Assembly: GCF_018917525.1 (NCBI RefSeq)
Contig: NZ_JAHLOS010000026.1
Span: 1-64,000, forward strand
DNA length: 64,000 bases
Reading direction: 5' to 3'
Source: Enterococcus raffinosus
GTDB taxonomy: Bacteria; Bacillota; Bacilli; Lactobacillales; Enterococcaceae
The notes below the pieces were generated by a model that saw only the letters and a program-made list of their open reading frames with translations, did no database searches and had not been told where the DNA came from. Position numbers and translations under genes: made by a program. Every line of letters starts with the position of its first letter. Positions within the stretch are counted from its first letter, which is position 1. Shown one piece after another: positions 1 through 9,621 of this stretch.

Positions 1-52
1 GTAAAATATTGGGTTTCATCTCTCTAGTTTAATAGGAAAAAGACCAGATGAA

Positions 53-92
53 AAGCGGTCAAAAGATTGATGTATCAATCCTTTGACCGCTT
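53..92. terminator. Long hairpin near the window edge
   Basis: An inverted repeat begins AAGCGGTCAAA and returns as TTTGACCGCTT, with an inner GATTGAT/ATCAATC stem and a two-base loop. There is no clear T run on the plus side. It lies beyond the walJ terminator and may end a transcript entering from the left of the window. It could also be a different RNA structure. Confidence 0.4.
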
Positions 93-120
93 AAAATGTT
101 ATACTTCCTTTAATGTTAAG

Positions 121-160
121 AAAAAACGGCAAGCCTACAAAAGTGGCTTGCCGTTTTTTT
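121..160. terminator. Bidirectional terminator after walJ
   Basis: AACGGCAAGCC pairs with GGCTTGCCGTT around a nine-base loop, with six As on the left and seven Ts on the right. It sits directly at the 3' end of the minus-strand walRKHIJ operon and should end it. Confidence 0.85.
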
Positions 161-968
161 AGATCGCATATAATTCAGTTGCGCTATCTGGGTCGGTATC
201 AAAAATTTGAAACTGATGATTTACACCCAGATCATAACGTGTGAGTGTTTCTTCCATCGTCATATGCGCCAATTCCTTCATATTATTTTCTTTACTTAAA
301 TGTCCTAAATAAATTCGCTTCGTCCGGTCGCCTAAAATGTCAGTCATAACTAAGGCTCCATCATCATTGGACAAATGACCGCGATCGCCTAAAATTCGTT
401 GTTTCAGGCTCCAAGGATAAGCGCCCATCCGTAACATTTCCAAATCGTGATTACTTTCAACTAAGTATGCATCAGCATCTCGAATCGTTCCTCTCACATG
501 CTCACTAGCATACCCAGTATCCGTCAGCATCACGAAAGAATGTCCATCCTTATAGAAACGGTAAAATTGTGGCGCAGCAGCATCATGTGAAACACCAAAA
601 CTTTCGATGTCTAAATCACCAAAAGTTAGTACTTTCCCCATCTCAAAGATCTGTTTCTGTTCCACATCAACTTTTCCAATCAAAGGAGCCATCGCTTCCC
701 AAGTTTTTTCGTTGGCGTAAACAGGTAATTTATATTTTCTCGCTAAAACTCCAACACCATGGATATGGTCGCGGTGTTCATGAGTGACTAAAATCGCATC
801 TAGATCCTCAGGCTTTCGATCGACCTCTGCCAATAGCGAAGTGATTTTTTTCCCGCTCAACCCAGCATCAACCAAGATTCTTTTTTGCGGACTTTCTAGA
901 TATAAAGAATTTCCAGTACTACCGCTGGCTAAAATGCTGATATTGAAGGCATTATTCATTTCTAACAT
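159..968 (-). CDS. walJ: WalJ (YycJ), metallo-beta-lactamase-fold hydrolase
   Basis: This is the MBL-fold protein that closes WalRK operons in Firmicutes. The family is thought to be a nuclease-like hydrolase linked to cell-wall or DNA metabolism; the exact substrate is not visible here. The metal-binding signature HEHRDH is at about residues 63-68, after the GSTGNS strand-turn near the N-terminus. The frame is open upstream to 1010, but the ATG at 968 has a GGGGA ribosome site about ten bases before it and gives 269 residues, the usual family length. The gene follows walI after a 48-base gap and ends inside a strong terminator. The cytoplasmic location fits, as no signal peptide or membrane segment is seen. 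Confidence 0.9.
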   Translation of the reverse strand: MLEMNNAFNISILASGSTGNSLYLESPQKRILVDAGLSGKKITSLLAEVDRKPEDLDAILVTHEHRDHIHGVGVLARKYKLPVYANEKTWEAMAPLIGKVDVEQKQIFEMGKVLTFGDLDIESFGVSHDAAAPQFYRFYKDGHSFVMLTDTGYASEHVRGTIRDADAYLVESNHDLEMLRMGAYPWSLKQRILGDRGHLSNDDGALVMTDILGDRTKRIYLGHLSKENNMKELAHMTMEETLTRYDLGVNHQFQIFDTDPDSATELYAI

Positions 969-1016
969 GAGCAATTGGTCCCCTTTTTTAAAACTGTCCT
1001 CAGTATACAACCCTTT

Positions 1017-1862
1017 TTATGGATTTTCCACCTTTGGAACTAAATTATTCGTAATCACCTGATTATTTAACGCATTGACTTTTTCAATCTGCGTTGTCTT
1101 GTCCGGGGTTCTTATTTTGACAAACCACACTGGAACATAGACATTTTTTTCCCGCACCTCAAGCGTTCTAAAATAGCCCAGATAAATATTAGTAATTGTT
1201 GAATTACTTGGAATACTATTATTAATGTATAGCGTATTTAAAATCTCTTTTTCAGAATAAAGCGTCATTTTCTCACGTAAGGGTTCAATTTCTTTCAGAC
1301 GCGTCTGAGTATATTTCATGATCTGTTCCTGATCATTATTTTTCTCAATATCTATCGTCACACGGGAGGTCTCGTCAACAAAAGGAATTCCTTCATAGGA
1401 TTGAGCTCCGACAATTTTACTTAATTCATCATCCTTCTTAGAAATATCCGGCAAGTATGTATACTCTTGCCCATCCATAATAAAGTCTGCATCCTTCATG
1501 AGGCGATTAAAACTGCTAGTCGCTTTTTTCAAATCAAATTTTGTCTCTCCACCTGGATAACTCGTCAATACTCGGTCTGAGATATTTGAATTTCTCGCAA
1601 TTGTTTGATTTCCAGAGGCACTCAGCAACGTTTCAAAATTATCTTGCTCGGCACTTAAATAATACCCTTCACTATGCTCATCAGAGACAGCTTCCTTGAC
1701 CTTGATTTCATCATTATCCAAACGTTGTAAAATATCTTCTCGCTGATTCGAACTTGTAACAAGACTTTGTTCATGTTGATTGTTCCAATAAATACTGAAA
1801 AGGAAGATGTTCAATCCAATAAAGACGAGAAAAAAGATCCATTCGATTTTTCTGAAATCCAA
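1017..1862 (-). CDS. walI: WalI (YycI), membrane regulator of WalK
   Basis: YycI-family protein of 281 residues. There is one N-terminal membrane segment at about residues 9-28 and the rest should lie outside the membrane. In Bacillus and staphylococci YycI works with YycH at the membrane to tune WalK kinase activity. The start is TTG, directly after the walH stop (TAATTG), with GGAGG eight bases before it. This indicates tight translational coupling. The position between walH and walJ is the standard order, which supports the assignment more strongly than the weakly conserved sequence does. Confidence 0.88.
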   Translation of the reverse strand: MDFRKIEWIFFLVFIGLNIFLFSIYWNNQHEQSLVTSSNQREDILQRLDNDEIKVKEAVSDEHSEGYYLSAEQDNFETLLSASGNQTIARNSNISDRVLTSYPGGETKFDLKKATSSFNRLMKDADFIMDGQEYTYLPDISKKDDELSKIVGAQSYEGIPFVDETSRVTIDIEKNNDQEQIMKYTQTRLKEIEPLREKMTLYSEKEILNTLYINNSIPSNSTITNIYLGYFRTLEVREKNVYVPVWFVKIRTPDKTTQIEKVNALNNQVITNNLVPKVENP

Positions 1863-3176
1863 TTAGCTCGCCTCCGTTTCAAAGTTTCCTTGCATCAGCT
1901 GATTAGCAGAATACCAATTGTTGTCATATTTGACAAACCACTCTGGAGTCAAAGCAACTAATTTATTCACACCATCAATATCTTGCCATGTGTAGCCAAT
2001 AATAAAACTTTGAACTTTATCTAGATCAAAGCCTACCGCAGCCAGACTATTTTCAACTTCCAATGTGCTAGGTAACTCTACTTCTTCATCTGAAGGAATT
2101 GGCACCTGAACAGTATCCATACTCGTTTCAATCTTAATTTGCGGTGTCGATGCAGTAGTTGATTCTTCAATCTTCACACTCATTTTTCCTTTTGAGGATG
2201 GGCTAAATATCGGATACCCTTCAACAAAAATTCGAAAATTGACTTGACCTTCATGATGATCAAAGTAGCGGAGATTACCAACAGCCGTTCCTAAGCGGCT
2301 AACATAGTTGAAGCTTTGACTATATACACTTTCCTTAGACAAATCATTTGGTAACTCACCATTAAAGGTAACCAAACGTTTTTGTTCGTCCATCACGAGT
2401 TCTTCGTGTCCACTAACAAAGGAACGCATACCGCTTTCTTCTTCCTCGCCTCTTGCTTGATCAGGGTTTTGGAAGAATGCATTCCGAAAAAGTGAATAAG
2501 ATTGTGTAGTCAAAATATAACTATATTTTTTTAAACGAACTCGATCTTTCGTACGCAAAAGACGAGGGACAAAAGGATTCTCAGCCGACATTGGTAAATA
2601 TTTTTCTTGGTTCTTTTGATAAATCGTTTCTAAACCAGTGAAATCTGCCGAAATCGTCGCTTCGTACACTGTATCCTTACTATAATTTAGGAAGCGAATT
2701 TTTTTCTTGGAAAAATCTACTTGTATTTTTGAAAAAGTCAGTTTTTCTGATTCCTTCACTGAATTCAAGTTAATCGGCATATCAAAAACCTTCACGTACT
2801 CGGTCAAAGAAAAACCGCCTTCGTAATTTAGCTCGATTCCGTCATCTAAGTTATAGTAATTCTGTATCTCTTCTTCACCCTGTGCGACCTCTTGAAGCTG
2901 ACCATAGGTACTTTCGGTTAGACGTGCTTGGGTCGTAGCCAATAGATTTTCACTACTTGTTTGAAACTTCCCCTCGCTCACATCCCAAATACCGCGAATC
3001 GGTAAAAAAGCATCTGTCGCTTTCGCGTAATTCTGGTCGTTTTTCACTGCTTGCTTACTTGTGTTGATATCGGCAGTTTTTGAGGTAGGACTGAGCCAAA
3101 TGGCATAGGTTAAGACGAGGCTGAGCAAGATCAGAACAAAAAGCGCAGTACGGATAATTTTTTCTGATAGTTTCAT
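1863..3176 (-). CDS. walH: WalH (YycH), membrane regulator of WalK
   Basis: YycH-family protein of 437 residues with a single N-terminal membrane anchor (about residues 8-27) and a large extracytoplasmic part. Together with WalI it modulates WalK. The ATG at 3176 overlaps the walK stop as ATGA and has GAGGAGG about ten bases upstream. An in-frame TTG two codons earlier is possible but sits too close to the ribosome site. The overlap with walK and the abutting walI start imply equal production of the four proteins. Confidence 0.9.
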   Translation of the reverse strand: MKLSEKIIRTALFVLILLSLVLTYAIWLSPTSKTADINTSKQAVKNDQNYAKATDAFLPIRGIWDVSEGKFQTSSENLLATTQARLTESTYGQLQEVAQGEEEIQNYYNLDDGIELNYEGGFSLTEYVKVFDMPINLNSVKESEKLTFSKIQVDFSKKKIRFLNYSKDTVYEATISADFTGLETIYQKNQEKYLPMSAENPFVPRLLRTKDRVRLKKYSYILTTQSYSLFRNAFFQNPDQARGEEEESGMRSFVSGHEELVMDEQKRLVTFNGELPNDLSKESVYSQSFNYVSRLGTAVGNLRYFDHHEGQVNFRIFVEGYPIFSPSSKGKMSVKIEESTTASTPQIKIETSMDTVQVPIPSDEEVELPSTLEVENSLAAVGFDLDKVQSFIIGYTWQDIDGVNKLVALTPEWFVKYDNNWYSANQLMQGNFETEAS

Positions 3177-5002
3177 TCCCAAATATCCTCCTCATAAGGT
3201 TCATAAGGTAAAGAAATATAAAAGGTGGACCCTCTACCTTCGACACTTTCAACCCAAATTTGGCCTTGATGGGCCTTCATAACTTCTTTGGAGATGGCCA
3301 AACCTAATCCAGTGCCCCCTTGCTGACGAGCCCGAGCCTTATCCACACGATAGAAACGTTCAAATACTTTTTCCAAATCTTTCTTAGGAATCCCCAATCC
3401 TTCATCAGAAATACTTAAAACAACATTGTTATGGGTTTCCATTAAGTGAACTTCGATCTTTCCGCCATCTGGTGAATACTTGATCGCATTATTCATGATA
3501 TTATCAATTACCTGCATAATCTTATCTGTGTCGATTTCAACCCATAAATCGCGTTCTGTAAACTCACGGATGATTCGGTAATTTTTCTCTTGGCTGTTCA
3601 CCATCATGTCGAAACGATCCAAAATATAATCGACTAGTTCATTGAAGTTAACCAATTCAAGATCCATCTGCTGTGCTCCAGAATCCATGCGAGAAAGATT
3701 TAATAGATCATTGATCATACGAATCATACGGTCTGTTTCCCCTAAAGTCACATGGATAAATTCTGGCGCGACGGTCTTATCCTCCCACGCTCCTTCTTCT
3801 AATGCTTCTAAATAGCTACGAACACTAGTTAAAGGCGTACGTAGTTCATGAGAGACATTCGAAACGAATTGACGACGCTCTTCCGCCGTTTTTTCTTGTT
3901 CAGTGACATCATGGATAACAACAACTAAACCGCTGATAAAACCAGATTCACGACGGATCATGGCGAAATCTGATCGTAACGTCATGCGATCTTCCTCAGA
4001 GTCAGATTTTGAACGTTCAATCAGAATTTCTTCCGGTGTCTCTAATAATTTTCGTAAAGTATACTCTTCTTCTAAATCCAGCAAAGTTAAAATTGATTGA
4101 CCGATTGCCTGTTCATTCGTGGTGTTCAACAAGGACAAAGCCATCTCATTGATAGTAATAACTTTCCCACGACGATCCGTAGCGATAACGCCATCTGTCA
4201 TATGGGTTAAAACGCTATCTAGACGATTTCGCTCTGCTTCCATCGTATCTTGCGCATCTTCAATCCGATCAGATAGTTTATTGAAGGTCTCTGCCAGTTG
4301 ACTTAATTCGTCGTGTCCTTGAACATCAACCTTTTCTGAATAATCACCTTGTGCGATTCGTACTGCTTGTTTTTGCATTTCCTTGATCGGCTTTGTAATG
4401 GAACGCGCCACCAATAATGCCACAACAATTGAAATTAACCCTGCAATCAAAGAAGCAGTGAAGAAAATCAATGCAGTATTACCGATTTCCGAGTATTTCT
4501 GTTCAATATCGCTCTTAACATAAAGAGCCCCGATCACAGCCGAATCGCCGGTCGGGGACTGAATAGGTTGAACATTGATATATACCCGTTTATTATTGTC
4601 ATCCAAAGTGACGTATTGTTTCATTGAAAAATCGTCGATATCACTGTATTCGTTTCGCTTTCCAACGATAGAATCTTTTTGTCCTACATCATTTGTAGCT
4701 AAAACGATTCCTTTGTCGTCTACGACCCACATTTCCTTAATATCGGCTGCGGAATTATTTTCTAAGAGACGTTGCAACTGATCTGCTTCATTCTCACTAT
4801 CCTCCGCTATAGTTGAACCAAGTGTTGTACTCAATAATGCTACTCTTTGATTCATTTCTTTAGTAAAATTCTCGATCGTTGATTTTTCAAGTCCACGAAT
4901 AAAATAGGCCCCGATGATCTCAATTGATATCAGTAAGATTAGAATAAATGAAAAGGCAATCTTAAAATTGACTGATCGGTAAAAACGGACTTTCTTTTCC
5001 AT
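3173..5002 (-). CDS. walK: WalK (VicK), essential cell-wall sensor histidine kinase
   Basis: Sensor kinase of 609 residues that phosphorylates WalR to control peptidoglycan hydrolase genes and cell-wall turnover. Order of parts: membrane segment about 13-35, an extracytoplasmic sensor domain about 36-175, second membrane segment about 176-200, HAMP about 200-255, PAS about 258-365, phosphoacceptor region with SHELRTP (His385), and the ATPase domain with NNAIKYSPDGG, DEGLGIP and GTGLGL motifs. This is the full length expected for enterococcal and streptococcal-type VicK with an extracellular domain. The start is ATG after an AGGAG site, two bases downstream of the walR stop. Confidence 0.96.
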   Translation of the reverse strand: MEKKVRFYRSVNFKIAFSFILILLISIEIIGAYFIRGLEKSTIENFTKEMNQRVALLSTTLGSTIAEDSENEADQLQRLLENNSAADIKEMWVVDDKGIVLATNDVGQKDSIVGKRNEYSDIDDFSMKQYVTLDDNNKRVYINVQPIQSPTGDSAVIGALYVKSDIEQKYSEIGNTALIFFTASLIAGLISIVVALLVARSITKPIKEMQKQAVRIAQGDYSEKVDVQGHDELSQLAETFNKLSDRIEDAQDTMEAERNRLDSVLTHMTDGVIATDRRGKVITINEMALSLLNTTNEQAIGQSILTLLDLEEEYTLRKLLETPEEILIERSKSDSEEDRMTLRSDFAMIRRESGFISGLVVVIHDVTEQEKTAEERRQFVSNVSHELRTPLTSVRSYLEALEEGAWEDKTVAPEFIHVTLGETDRMIRMINDLLNLSRMDSGAQQMDLELVNFNELVDYILDRFDMMVNSQEKNYRIIREFTERDLWVEIDTDKIMQVIDNIMNNAIKYSPDGGKIEVHLMETHNNVVLSISDEGLGIPKKDLEKVFERFYRVDKARARQQGGTGLGLAISKEVMKAHQGQIWVESVEGRGSTFYISLPYEPYEEDIWE

Positions 5003-5004
5003 AC

Positions 5005-5709
5005 TTACTCCTGTTCAGGGTTGCGTAAATAATAACCTACGCCACGTCTTGTTACTAAATAGGTTGGATGGCTTGGATTGTCCTCAATTTTTTCCCGTAG
5101 ACGACGTACAGTCACATCTACAGTCCGCACATCACCAAAATAGTCGTAGCCCCAAACAGTTTGTAGAAGATGTTCACGAGTCATCACTTGGCCAATATGT
5201 TTTGCTAAGTAATGCAGCAATTCAAACTCACGATGAGTTAATTCAATCGTGTCACCATGCTTGGTTACCATATAAGCGTCTGGATGAATCGTTAAGTCCC
5301 CGATCGTTAAATCACTTTGCGTTGTATTTTCTTCTTCCTTTGGAGCCTGTCCACCCCGACGTAAATTCGCTTTTACACGGGCCACTAATTCACGATTAGA
5401 GAACGGTTTAGTTACATAATCGTCCGCCCCTAATTCCAATCCTAAAACCTTATCGATCTCAGAATCTTTAGCCGTAACCATAATGATCGGCATTTCATGG
5501 GTCTTGCGTACTTCACGAGCCACTTCCAAACCGTCCTTTTTAGGTAACATCAAATCTAATAAAATCAAATCTGGATTGACCTCTTCGACTTTTTCCAAGG
5601 CTTCTTCACCGTCATAAGCAGTAAAGACTTCGTAGCCTTCTTTGGTTAAATTGAATTTCACGATGTCCGAAATCGGCTTTTCATCGTCAACTACTAGAAT
5701 TTTTTTCAC
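5005..5709 (-). CDS. walR: WalR (VicR), response regulator of cell-wall metabolism
   Basis: OmpR-family regulator of 234 residues, first gene of the operon. The receiver domain has the acidic pair DD at residues 8-9, the phosphorylated Asp52 in the [11 protein letters not shown] segment and the conserved Lys in TKPF. The C-terminal winged helix carries the recognition segment [17 protein letters not shown]. WalR is the essential partner of WalK in most low-GC Gram-positives. The promoter should lie between 5710 and about 5800, where a minus-strand TATAAT is readable at 5755-5760. Confidence 0.97.
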   Translation of the reverse strand: MKKILVVDDEKPISDIVKFNLTKEGYEVFTAYDGEEALEKVEEVNPDLILLDLMLPKKDGLEVAREVRKTHEMPIIMVTAKDSEIDKVLGLELGADDYVTKPFSNRELVARVKANLRRGGQAPKEEENTTQSDLTIGDLTIHPDAYMVTKHGDTIELTHREFELLHYLAKHIGQVMTREHLLQTVWGYDYFGDVRTVDVTVRRLREKIEDNPSHPTYLVTRRGVGYYLRNPEQE

Positions 5710-5863
5710 TAAGAGTCACCTCATACCTTTATAAGATTGTATGTACGCCATACCATTATACAATAATTTCAAAGCTGTTTCATCTTTTCAAACAGACGAC
5801 GAATCTTTTACAACTATTACTTAAGAAAAACTAGATAAAATATTCAATTATTGAAGCCATAAT

Positions 5864-5890
5864 AAAAAAGATGAGCACACGCCCATCTTT
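5864..5890 (-). terminator. Terminator after degV
   Basis: On the minus strand AAAGATG pairs with CATCTTT and is followed by a run of Ts. It is placed 38 bases past the degV stop and upstream of the walR promoter region. Confidence 0.75.
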
Positions 5891-5927
5891 AATCCCGGAA
5901 TTTCTAGTAGAGACTTACGCCTTCACA

Positions 5928-6785
5928 CTAATCCAATACTTGGCATACCACGCCCAGCGAGCCAGGGCCCGTGTGGACTGACAATGCCGGTGAGACTTTC
6001 CCGAAATAAATATTCTCGGCTGTAGGAAATAGTTCTTGTAATCGTTGCTTAATTTTCTCAGCTGTTTCCAAGGCATCAGCTTGCGTTACTGCTAAATTAA
6101 AACGCTTGTGATTACCAACATGCTCTTTTACTAGCTGAAGTGTTTTGTCGATACTCTTGTTTAATCCTCGTACCTTTGCAACGGTATAGTAAATGCCATC
6201 TGAATTACATGAGATGATCGGCTTCAATTTCAAGGCACTGCCTAATAAAGAAGAAACTAATCCAATCCGTCCACCCTTTTGCAGGTATTCCAATGTATCA
6301 ACATTGAAAAAGATTTTTGTTTTCGGAATCTTACTTTCGACTTCCGAGATAACTTCCATAAAAGACTTCCCTTGTTTAACTAAATCACCAGCATAGATTG
6401 CTAAAATTCCCGCACCGATCCCGACATTCTTTGTATCAATTGACTGAAAGACTAAGCCTTCATAATGTTCACCCAGCACTCGCAAGGCATTGTACGTTCC
6501 ACTTAATCCGCTAGAAATCGTTACGATGATTACATGTGTATATCCTTGCTCTTTAATTTCATCAAAAACTTTATGAATCAACTCTCCGTCAGGTAAAGAG
6601 GTCGTTGGTAGTTCTTTTTTGATCAATGGAAAAATAGTATCAGAACTGATATCAATCCCATCTCGGTATTCTCGATCACTAAAAATGATCCGTAATGGTA
6701 CCATAAAAAAAGGGCCATTATCTATAACTTCCTTTGGAACATCCGTCCCAGAATCAACTAAAATCGCAATTTTCTCATTCATCAT
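5928..6785 (-). CDS. DegV-family fatty-acid-binding protein
   Basis: A 285-residue DegV/FakB-type protein. These proteins bind a fatty acid and, in species with FakA, present it for phosphorylation so that exogenous fatty acids enter lipid synthesis. Recognisable features are the VDSGTDVP start, VPLRIIF followed by YRDGIDIS, TSLPDGE, and ISSGLSGTYNAL, which form the ligand pocket in the family. No FakA kinase gene is in the window. It overlaps the end of the DUF1836 gene by 11 bases (ATGATG start pair within its last codons), so the two are co-translated. Which fatty acid it prefers cannot be read here. Confidence 0.88.
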   Translation of the reverse strand: MMNEKIAILVDSGTDVPKEVIDNGPFFMVPLRIIFSDREYRDGIDISSDTIFPLIKKELPTTSLPDGELIHKVFDEIKEQGYTHVIIVTISSGLSGTYNALRVLGEHYEGLVFQSIDTKNVGIGAGILAIYAGDLVKQGKSFMEVISEVESKIPKTKIFFNVDTLEYLQKGGRIGLVSSLLGSALKLKPIISCNSDGIYYTVAKVRGLNKSIDKTLQLVKEHVGNHKRFNLAVTQADALETAEKIKQRLQELFPTAENIYFGKVSPALSVHTGPGSLGVVCQVLD

Positions 6786-7323
6786 TTTCGCCTTCTTTCT
6801 GTTTATCCAATTGAATGATTTTTTCAGCTAACATTTTTTGTGTGAATGAAGCGACAGCGCTTTCCATCGCCAAATAATAAAAATCATCGCTTCTACGAGT
6901 CAAATGAACATCTTCACCCAAAACGATTTTAGCCACTTGCAGCAATGCTTCTTCTTGTACCGCACAAAAGCTATTATAAGCATCCTTCGGTTCATTGATC
7001 GCCAATTGCATACGAATCAATTCGTTGATATCTGGAATTGCAAAAACTTGTTTCAATAAGGTTATCGCAATTAGATATGCCAAATGATTCCGATTGTATC
7101 TTTTTTTGACTGGCGGTGGTACTAATTTATGCTTAACATAATTGTTGACCATCGCACTAGATAAAAGTTGATGTTTCTCATCTTCGATCAGTGGCGATAA
7201 ATATCGGTCAACTAGAGTAATAACTTGATCCATATATAATTCTAGTTCGGGCAATTCTTCCCAGCGAGGCAACTGTAATTCTTTTAATCCCTCTGCCCAA
7301 GATCTGAGCTTAGTATCTTCCAT
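6775..7323 (-). CDS. DUF1836 domain protein
   Basis: A 182-residue cytoplasmic protein of the DUF1836 family, which commonly lies next to degV genes in Firmicutes. It is mostly helical, without membrane segments, and its N-terminal half (PPVKKRYNRNHLAYLIAITLLKQVF) resembles a MerR-like winged-helix DNA-binding segment, so a regulatory role is an inference. It starts the two-gene operon with degV and overlaps it by 11 bases. Confidence 0.8.
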   Translation of the reverse strand: MEDTKLRSWAEGLKELQLPRWEELPELELYMDQVITLVDRYLSPLIEDEKHQLLSSAMVNNYVKHKLVPPPVKKRYNRNHLAYLIAITLLKQVFAIPDINELIRMQLAINEPKDAYNSFCAVQEEALLQVAKIVLGEDVHLTRRSDDFYYLAMESAVASFTQKMLAEKIIQLDKQKEGENDE

Positions 7324-7478
7324 TTTTACACCCCTTTCATTGTCATTTTATCAAAATTACGGAAATTATACAATATAGTTTTGAAAACTAGATAATTGAA
7401 GAAACTTTTAGCAAAATTTTTTTAGTTTATTCTTGCAATTTTTTTTTCTCAGTGCTAACATATGAAAGTACTTTGTTT

Positions 7479-7551
<73 letters not shown>

Positions 7552-7556
7552 TTGGG

Positions 7557-7632
7557 TGCCAAACCCACGTCACCAGTGCATTCTTGGCTACTTCGGTAGT
7601 TTAGAAAAGAATGTGCGTGGTGGCATTTTTTT
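7557..7632 (+). terminator. Structured terminator after tRNA-Lys
   Basis: TGCCA near the tRNA end pairs with TGGCA before seven Ts. The inner arms CCACG/CGTGG and GCATTCTT/AAGAATG continue the stem, with a small CTAC-TTCG-GTAG hairpin at the tip. The pairing is imperfect in the middle. It most likely ends the tRNA transcript. Confidence 0.65.
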
Positions 7633-7787
7633 GTTTTCAGATGTATCTTTAGGATGAAATGTCTCAATCAAACAACTATATCTTAAGCCTTTTAATTAAG
7701 AATAGGATCATTCTTTACGTTTTAGAGGATGAATCCTATTTCGTCACTATGACTACAAAAATTTCAATTCTATTTAAAATATAAAAT

Positions 7788-7850
7788 AAGCCACCGGTAC
7801 ATAGTTTACGTTTTCTGACGTTTTAACTAAAATGTACGCGGTGGCTTTTT
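7788..7850 (+). terminator. Hairpin terminator upstream of the surface-protein gene
   Basis: AAGCCACCGGTACAT pairs with ATGTACGCGGTGGCTT and is followed by a run of Ts. There is no gene between it and the tRNA terminator (7633-7787), a stretch that holds only an AT-rich spacer with a weak AATAGGAT/ATCCTATT hairpin. It may be a second-stage terminator for tRNA transcription or part of the leader of the next gene. Confidence 0.6.
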
Positions 7851-8000
7851 CTCTAATTATCTATATTTTATTAACATAAAAAGATATTTTATAACAATTA
7901 TGTGATATATTTATATTTGATAAGGGTCGAAAATTATTTAAGTTGGTTTGTACATTATAAGATTTTTTTGTTGTTGTATTTAAGAATAAGGAGTGATTTC

Positions 8001-9194
8001 ATGAAAAAAATAGTTTTGTTTAGTTTATTGGTATTGATTTTTCCTGCTGCTGCTCTAGCAGATACTTCTGAGAATATCTCTGATGAAATGACGACTCTCG
8101 ACCAAGAACTCATTGTCGAATCTACATCCATACCTGAAGATAGCGCAAATGAAAGTCAAGCACCTACTGCTAGCGAAACTCAGACTTCGGATGAACCAAC
8201 AGTTGAAAGTGAAGTAGCAATTCCTGAAGAAACACCCAGTATTGATAATGTCTCTACCGATGAAGCAATGTCAGCAACTGATGAAGCACTAACGGATTCT
8301 ACAACGACTGAATCAACCACAAGTAATTCTGAAAACCTTGAAGAAAAGACAACTATCTCGCCAGCAGTTGTAGCAAACAGAGCACTATCAGCCGCTCCTA
8401 AAAAAATAGATCCTAAAGAAATAGCTGAAAAAACGAAACCAGTTCTAAATTTTCAAGAGGAATACCTTATTGTTGAATGGATATACCCGTGGCAAATTCG
8501 CGAAATATTGACCAAATCAAAATTTAAAATAGATCCATCAGAGCTGAGTGGTTACACAGACCAAGAATTAGAGAACGCCTTCAAATTGTTCGCGAATTAC
8601 AGTGACGATATTATGTTCATGGATTGGAGTGCTTATGTTCATGTTCTACAAATGGTTTATAGAGATAAGGTAATCTCTTGGTCAGATGTTGAAAAAGCTC
8701 TATCTTTTAATTCTATTTTTTATGACACAACTGATGAACTGGCTAAGGATATTGATAAATTACAAACTTACTTGCAAGTTCTTTATTCAAGTAAAGAAGG
8801 TCTTTTACAGATTAGACCTTTTACAAATGAAGAACTGCTTCAAATTTTGAATGATCTCAGCGGCTACGAAGAAGAATTAAGTAAGAAACATAGTTTGTTC
8901 TCAGGTATTCTCCACTGGCTTTATAATTCTCAAGAAGAAAATGCAATCAGACCAGTTACACCAATTTTTAGTCTGTCAACATCGCTTAATTCTGTTGTTG
9001 GAAATAGTGCATCTATTCCAAGAACAAACTCAATCCCTGTAAATATGCAAAACAATAACGCACAAATGAAAGCAACTGCCCAAAAAGAATATCCTAGAAC
9101 CGGTGAAAAAAATACTCTTGCACTATCGATCATCGGGATTACCTGCTTATTTATTTCAGGTTTTATTCTTTTAGAGAGACGCTTTCGTATCTAA
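8001..9194 (+). CDS. Small sortase-anchored surface protein (YPXTG)
   Basis: A 397-residue cell-wall protein of unknown function. It has a Sec signal peptide (about residues 1-22, ending in AALA), then an acidic Ser/Thr/Glu-rich stalk to about 140, a helical domain to about 310, a short linker, and a C-terminal sorting signal with YPRTG, a hydrophobic stretch and an ERR-type charged tail. YPRTG is a variant of LPXTG. The helical domain contains two similar blocks, SGYTDQELENAF... and RPFTNEELLQIL..., that look like a duplicated unit. The frame is open back to 7902, but AAGGAG at 7987-7993 and the signal peptide fix the ATG at 8001. A decayed paralogue lies at 12700-13119. Confidence 0.8.
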   Translation: MKKIVLFSLLVLIFPAAALADTSENISDEMTTLDQELIVESTSIPEDSANESQAPTASETQTSDEPTVESEVAIPEETPSIDNVSTDEAMSATDEALTDSTTTESTTSNSENLEEKTTISPAVVANRALSAAPKKIDPKEIAEKTKPVLNFQEEYLIVEWIYPWQIREILTKSKFKIDPSELSGYTDQELENAFKLFANYSDDIMFMDWSAYVHVLQMVYRDKVISWSDVEKALSFNSIFYDTTDELAKDIDKLQTYLQVLYSSKEGLLQIRPFTNEELLQILNDLSGYEEELSKKHSLFSGILHWLYNSQEENAIRPVTPIFSLSTSLNSVVGNSASIPRTNSIPVNMQNNNAQMKATAQKEYPRTGEKNTLALSIIGITCLFISGFILLERRFRI

Positions 9195-9221
9195 TTAGTC
9201 CGCTACTACTTGAATCAAAAC

Positions 9222-9266
9222 CAGCTGCTCAAAATCCTTTTAGTAGGCTCTGAGCAGCTGATTTTC
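9222..9266 (+). terminator. Terminator after the small surface protein
   Basis: CAGCTGCTCA pairs with TGAGCAGCTG, followed by ATTTTCT. It lies 28 bases past the stop codon. Confidence 0.75.
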
Positions 9267-9542
9267 TCAAAAAGTTGTTGCTGTTCTCATTTCTAGTGTT
9301 TGATATCTGCATTAAAAATTAAAGTAGGTGTTTTCATGGACTAGCTTGACAAGCATATGGAAGATTTTTACTTTAAAAGTAACTGTGTTTCATCAAAAAG
9401 GGCTGGGATAACTAGAAGTAGTCTTGATGTGAATGAAAAGGTCGTCCCATAAATCAAAATTTGGATAATTGCACAACATCAATGAAAAATAAATTTTTCA
9501 CTAAGATAAACGTCAAAATAATATTTATCCGATTTAAACTTA
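9267..9542. other. Intergenic, no gene seen
   Basis: An AT-rich stretch between the ends of two converging genes. A loose GGGCTGGGAT ... GTCCCAT pairing at about 9400-9452 could be an old terminator. No open frame with a ribosome site was found. Confidence 0.5.
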
Positions 9543-9587
9543 AACCGCCCCTAAAAGTTAGCTTTTGTCTAACTTTTAGGGGCGGTT
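9543..9587. terminator. Terminator after the SEC10/PgrA-like gene
   Basis: A perfect 19-base stem, AACCGCCCCTAAAAGTTAG with its complement, encloses a seven-base loop. It lies 35 bases beyond the stop of the minus-strand gene. The T run is weak on both sides, but the stem is very stable. Confidence 0.75.
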
Positions 9588-9621
9588 ATTTCAATCCTAA
9601 AAAAAAATCCTTTTGTTTATT

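Noticed and set aside
7902-8000. Earlier in-frame start for the small surface protein
   Set aside because: It would add 33 residues before a clear signal peptide and lacks a ribosome site; AAGGAG points to 8001.
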